Positions 59,485-64,000 of a stretch of 64,000 nucleotides of DNA are shown in pieces. Within the stretch, counting starts at the first letter, position 1, and each line of letters opens with the position of its first letter. The stretch spans positions 21,117,984 through 21,181,983 of the forward strand of contig NC_092564.1 of the NCBI RefSeq assembly GCF_037975245.1, written 5' to 3'. Under the pieces are notes generated by a model that did not search any database, was not told where the DNA came from, and was given only the letters and a program-made list of their open reading frames with translations. The position numbers and the translations under genes were made by a program. Source of the DNA: Apostichopus japonicus (taxonomy: Eukaryota > Echinodermata > Holothuroidea > Aspidochirotida > Stichopodidae).

Positions 59485-59910
59485 TATAGGCTTAGGACTC
59501 GCGCACGCCTAGCTACTGTTTAGTATATGCCTAGTACTAGAGGAGCCATAATGTAACAGAAGCCAGGCTATCTTCGTAGGTGCAGATGTTTTATATCTAA
59601 TTAGGCCTATAGCTGATTGTTTATGATTCTGCGACATGTTTTACTTTTATCACTTACTTTTGGTGGAAGAAAGTTTAAAATTAATACTGCACAGAGGCAT
59701 AATTTTCAAATGTGCAATTACTTAGCACCATGTATCTGCCTGAGTGCCTAACCTTTGTTCACATAAAGTATTGATGTTGTAGATCTGTACTATTGAGACT
59801 TAAACAGCAATCATCATAGTGGCGAGGGAAGTTTGCGTTTTGGCGAGTAGATTTTTAGTCACGGTCGCCAAATAGCGAGTACTTTTAAACATATTTTCGA
59901 GGCCTGAGAA

Positions 59911-59984
59911 GAAGCCTGTTGTCTTTGGTAGAGATCAATCTGTATGCTGAATACAAGAAAAGTTTCGATCTCGGTCATCAGCTG
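59911..59984 (+). repeat. Direct repeat, copy 2 (74 bp)
   Basis: Partner of 59411-59484. Similarity stops abruptly on both sides, so only this short segment was duplicated. Confidence 0.93.
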
Positions 59985-60699
59985 CCAATGTGAATATTGT
60001 TGGTCATATCCCAATGCCTTTCGCTGTACTACTTAGACTGAAGTATGTTGTTCATCCTGGATATACCCTACAGCCTAATGTGTCACATTCATATAAGAGT
60101 GTTCATGTAGAATCATTGAAACCACACTGCAATTTTTGCTGTCTGGTTTTGTTATGACCCATGCAGTTGTAAGCCCGGGTTCATCGCTCCCACCCAGGGG
60201 CGTCAATCCGATTTAAAACGTGGGGGGGTGATCGATTCGAGTATTCCGGCCGTAAGTACTATCTAAGCGGAGCGCCACCATCCTGTGGCTCGCAGCGTAC
60301 AAAGAAAAATTTCAGATTTTAATACCTGCCAGATCGCTGGAGATGGCACTTGCCAGGCTGGATAACAGCCATCTAATTGCGTGATTTCGGGAGAAAATTA
60401 CAAATTCGTCACTCAGGAAATCTGCAATAAAGTTCATGCGACCTTCATTTTTGGTGGATTATTTCTTTTATTAGTGATTCCAATTGACATGAACATTAGA
60501 ACCAGTGTACGTTGACAATTGATGCGGCGAATTGGAACCCCAGCCCCATTTTGCCCTAAGTTTCAGGATAGAATACCCCTCATTTGTTCGAACCCATGAC
60601 AACTAACAATCTGTGAATAAATTTACTTCGAAATGGGCACATTATATTGCACCAATTCGGTCAAGGAATGACCACAGGGCCTCAGATGTAGGCCTATAG

Positions 60700-61070
60700 C
60701 AGGGGTGGGCAACCTTTTTGAATGAATGGGCCAGATTTTAGGAGTGAAAGATTGACAGGGCCGCACCTAACCAACGACCTGCTGTTGATTTCAAACCTTT
60801 GATTCCGAGGACGTTCAAGCAATAGGTGTGTGTACTAATCTGTATTCACAAAAACATAAATATCAATACAGTCCAGTTGATGATTAATGGTGATAATAGG
60901 CCTACCTGACGGCATCATTAGTGCAGATAAATTCTAAGCAGCTAGTTCGTTTTTTGTGATGATGTAAAATAGATTGATTTTTTTTCTTTTTCTTGACACA
61001 TCTCACGGGCCGCAAAAAAAATCACTGGCGGGCCGCATGTGGCCCGCGGGCCGTAGGTTGCCCACCCCTG
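60700..61070. mobile_element. Nested hAT MITE, 371 bp
   Basis: Ends CAGGGGTGGGCAACCT and AGGTTGCCCACCCCTG are perfect inverse repeats of 16 bp. A perfect 8-bp duplication GCCTATAG flanks it (60692-60699 and 61071-61078). Subterminal GGGCCAGATTTTAGGAG and CGGGCCGCATGTGGCCCGCG resemble widespread Charlie-type hAT MITEs. Confidence 0.94.
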
Positions 61071-61595
61071 GCCTATAGGAACGATGTCCCAAAATGTCCC
61101 CGGACATATATGCGAAGGAAGCTATCCGCCGCGACTGCATGTGAGTTTCTCGACTTGCCGTCCTGGGATTCATACCACAAAATGGTGCATTTCCCCATAC
61201 GCCATTATTAATAATTTAAATAACTAACTAATTAAGCACAGCCCAGATCCGAGTTCGTATAGTGAGCTTAGCGCAAATTTGGCCAAAAGTCGTAATACGC
61301 CAGCTTGTTAAACCACCAATGACTTTTAATGCCACCCGTGACACACTTCCTTGGGGACTGTGTCAGTTTAAATATTTTGCTAGGTCTATACGAGAATACA
61401 TTTCTATGAAATTTGAAACAAGGATGGCAAGACAAACCACTTTAATTATGTTTTCAGGACCTCACACAAGGCATCAAAATAAATCAGTCGTTGTTCGTTG
61501 GAGTCCTCACGCAAGTTACCTCGGTTGCTAGGTAGATCTGCATCTGGTAATCGGGTGAATTCTGGTCGGAGCGTACTATGTAACCACCGTGTACC

Positions 61596-62442
61596 CAGGG
61601 ACGTAGCTATAAGGCCTGATGATTGGGGGGGGGGGGTAGTGGCTGAAATTCCAACTGGATGGGTTTTGAGGCCAGAAAATTCCGACTGCTGCTTTGTACC
61701 CCCCACCACACCCTCGCGTTACTCGTCAACGATATACGGTCAGTGTCAGTCATTTCAGACACCCAATCTTTCGCGACTGCACTTTTGTTCCGAAGTTTTT
61801 TCGATACATTTGTACCCACTGGCACTCATTTCACAAACTTATTAGCCCCCCCCCCCCCACCCAACCAAATATTTTGTGAAAATTCGGGCAATATGCTGAT
61901 AACTTTTCGGGCACCTACTGAAAGAAAGATAATTTACATCGTGTTTTTCAGTGGCTAAACTTATATTATTATTAACATTAATATTGTAACGACTTCCCCA
62001 ATAATTATAACCAATACGGAAGGGTAATAAGACGGAAAATGATTGTATGTTATTTGCATGCATGTAAAAACCGATGCATGTCTATATGATATGCACATTA
62101 CCATGTGGAACGCGCGCCGCGCGCGGAAAATTTTGGTTATATTTTTCGGGCAAGTCGTTACAACCCCCCAAGTCAAATTGGGCTCCTACGCCTATGACGG
62201 TAGTTCTATTAGGCATTTTTTTTTTGAGTTTTGAAAATCATACGAAGTTTTGTACGGTGGAGTATAAGAATCGCGAGATACAATTTCTCAAAGTGGTCAT
62301 GCACAATCACATGAATAAATGAATAGGCCTCGATAAACTAGAGTGCGACAGTCGGAAATTCCGACTGGCGCACTCCAATTTTCCAACTATCGTCAGTTTT
62401 ACCAAGTTTGGGGATGAGACACCCCCTCTAGCGACGTCCCTG
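61596..62442. mobile_element. Nested hAT element, 847 bp
   Basis: Ends CAGGGACGTAGCTATAAGG and (right) CTCTAGCGACGTCCCTG. The 8-bp flanks CGTGTACC (61588-61595) and TGTGTACC (62443-62450) agree at seven positions. The CAGGGACGTAGC terminus is shared with the elements at 15549 and 45011. No coding sequence is seen inside. Confidence 0.85.
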
Positions 62443-62667
62443 TGTGTACCCAGTGTTCTCAATGTGGAGTAAACTCCGGTATCACTCAACAACAAGGTAA
62501 CATATGGGATGTGCTGCCACGGAATATGCTCCCTATTTCATTTCCCCAATATTAGGGAACGGGAACCGTCTTTGAAACACCATCTACAACTAAACAACAA
62601 CTATGTATAGGCTTTGGCTCTAGCTATGAAGTGCTCTTTCTTATTATAATGACGGACCACACTAGTT

Positions 62668-63089
62668 TTCTACTGGAATCGCCCGAAGATGCGGCGTCTG
62701 TAATCCGAGGAACCAACGAACTTCTCTGCTAACTCCTCAGGCTTCAACTGGGCTAGACGTTCGCGGTAAATATGGCACACCATCACATGGTTCAGCCTCT
62801 CTTGAGTCATGGTGCTCCGTAGCTATGTCTTCAAACGCCTCAAAGCACTAAAAGATCTCTCGGCTTCCGTCGAACTGGCGGGGGAGACGAGGAGCAACCG
62901 CAAGAGAGCTTCGACTTTACCAATCATAGCCCGTACCGCTGGATTCATCATCTTGAATATTTGTCTACACCCTTCAACCAACGACGACTGGAGCTGGCCT
63001 CGAAAGAAAGGCAGACTAAGATTAAGATTGTCGGACAGCTCAGGGTACCAAGTCACGAGATCTGGGTGGAATTCTCCATTCAGCAACAT
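62668..63089 (-). pseudogene. hAT transposase C-terminal dimerisation domain
   Basis: From 63089 down the minus strand the frame reads ALLRLLLVSPASSTEAERSF then SALRRLKT, the classic hATC signature with (A/S)STEAERSFSAL. A TAG stop follows, after which the same frame continues LRSTMTQERLNHVMVCHIYR, ERLAQLKPEELAEKF and RRRIFG to a natural end near 62668. One in-frame stop thus breaks an otherwise intact C-terminus. Type resembles the TTF/ZMYM-like hAT group. The N-terminal and catalytic parts are not found in the element. Confidence 0.88.
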
Positions 63090-63260
63090 TGAGTGATATT
63101 CGATGATATGAATCTTGAGATGTGTAAGTCCTAACTAAATAGAGCCACGACACTACTCTTTTTCCAAATGTGTGGGGTGGGGATTTGGAAGTGTATCCCC
63201 CACCCATCGAAATGTGGGGGGGGGGACGTGTCCCCCCGTCCCCCTGGATTGACGCCCATG

Positions 63261-64000
63261 CTCCCACCCATGGGACATTACTCTTAAGGGAACGGGGGTT
63301 CTTCGGCTGTAATGGGGTCAACTACCTGCACCGAGAAACCCGGTCGTTCGGCACATATATCAACCATGCGCCTCATGACGTTTACGGACCCTACCTTACT
63401 ACTACTGTAACTACTGGCAACACACAAACTATTAGAATTTACACAAAACATATATATAGCTATTCAATGTATGTATTCATAACTAAGAAGTAAAGAAAGA
63501 AAGCGAAAAGGGTAAAGTAATGGGCAACAACAAATTATAACTAGTCATTATAAACTATTAAACAATAGACACGCAGTCGATCTCTGCCAGGCCCAATTAA
63601 GGAGATCAATGAACCAGCTGAGCGGCTTTCTTATTACCGGAAAACACCAACATTACACGATAACCACTAAGACACCAGGTGACGTACTGCTAGATCATGA
63701 TTTCATACACAAAGAGGTGGACACATGTGGGTCACCTGTTTGCAGAAGATCTCTCTCTTCCTCTCTCTGGGGACAGCTTAGCCCGCTAATGGGTTCTGTG
63801 GTGATTACTCTCTGGTACACACGGAGGACAAAGCAATGAAGAGACAGGCCATTCAACTACAAGAGCACCAAGAATTTGTAGGGGAACCTATCACAGGGAG
63901 GGGGAATCTAAATCTTAGTACTTCCTAATTTACTGGAAAAAAATAGGGGTGCTACACAGTCATGAAATGAAAAGGTTGAAATGTGACCACTGCTGTCCGT
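63261..64000. other. Gene-free end with a dispersed repeat
   Basis: Positions 63270-63430 match 49860-50045 in reverse orientation (shared FFGCNGV and YLHRETR-like text). The rest to the window end is not recognised. Confidence 0.45.

Larger units (their letters stand above)
60195..63260 (-). mobile_element. hAT transposon, 3.07 kb, with transposase remains and two nested hATs
   Basis: Ends CAGGGGCGTCAATCC (left) and GGATTGACGCCCATG (right). A perfect 8-bp duplication CTCCCACC flanks it (60187-60194 and 63261-63268). A left subterminal module (60257-60289, ACTATCTAAGCGGAGCGCCA) and a right G/C-run zone are shared with the element at 3602-4491. On the minus strand near the right end is a hAT dimerisation domain (62668-63089). 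Two younger hAT elements sit inside (60700-61070, 61596-62442). Without them about 1.85 kb remains, so much of the transposase is already lost. Confidence 0.92.

Noticed and set aside
63170-63493. 107-codon plus-strand frame at the right end of the hAT element
   Set aside because: It crosses the hAT terminus and its target duplication, so it joins unrelated sequences. Only the part after 63270 matches another repeat copy.

Overview
This is nuclear DNA of an animal. It shows two intron-rich protein genes with GT-AG splice sites, dense non-coding DNA, many 8-bp-TSD hAT elements, a PIF/Harbinger element, a decayed LINE, a decayed Ty3/Gypsy Gag and large intronic tandem arrays. No operons or bacterial signals are visible. 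The mix of transposons and the two vertebrate-like gene structures suggest a marine invertebrate deuterostome. An echinoderm is my best guess, but this is inference and was not tested by a search.

Layout. Positions 1-18.9 kb are gene-free and repeat-rich. They hold minisatellites, a (TA)n tract, a hAT non-autonomous element (3602-4491), a 3.6-kb satellite (8033-11632) that grew out of a LINE reverse-transcriptase gene, a hAT MITE (15549-16016) and a foldback element (16061-17006). From 18.9 to 32.1 kb on the plus strand is a complete seven-exon NIFK homologue, an RRM nucleolar protein of 390 aa when the exons are joined. Its intron 1 carries a Gypsy Gag relic split by a hAT element. Its intron 4 carries an array built from the end of exon 4. 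From 35.1 to 56.1 kb on the minus strand is a complete twelve-exon SLC49A4 (DIRC2) homologue, a lysosomal MFS transporter of 480 aa. Its introns hold 62-bp and 48-bp VNTRs, two hAT elements, a Harbinger element and a decayed copy of its own last exon. The two genes converge, with stop codons about 3 kb apart. From 57.4 kb to the end is mobile DNA again: a MULE-like MITE with telomere-like repeats, a hammerhead-like motif, and a 3.1-kb hAT element (60195-63260) with transposase remains and two nested hAT elements.

The two genes have no evident functional link. One acts in ribosome biogenesis or the nucleolus, the other in lysosomal transport. The most unusual structures are the reverse-transcriptase-derived satellite and the intronic array of 12 decoy 5' splice sites copied from NIFK exon 4.
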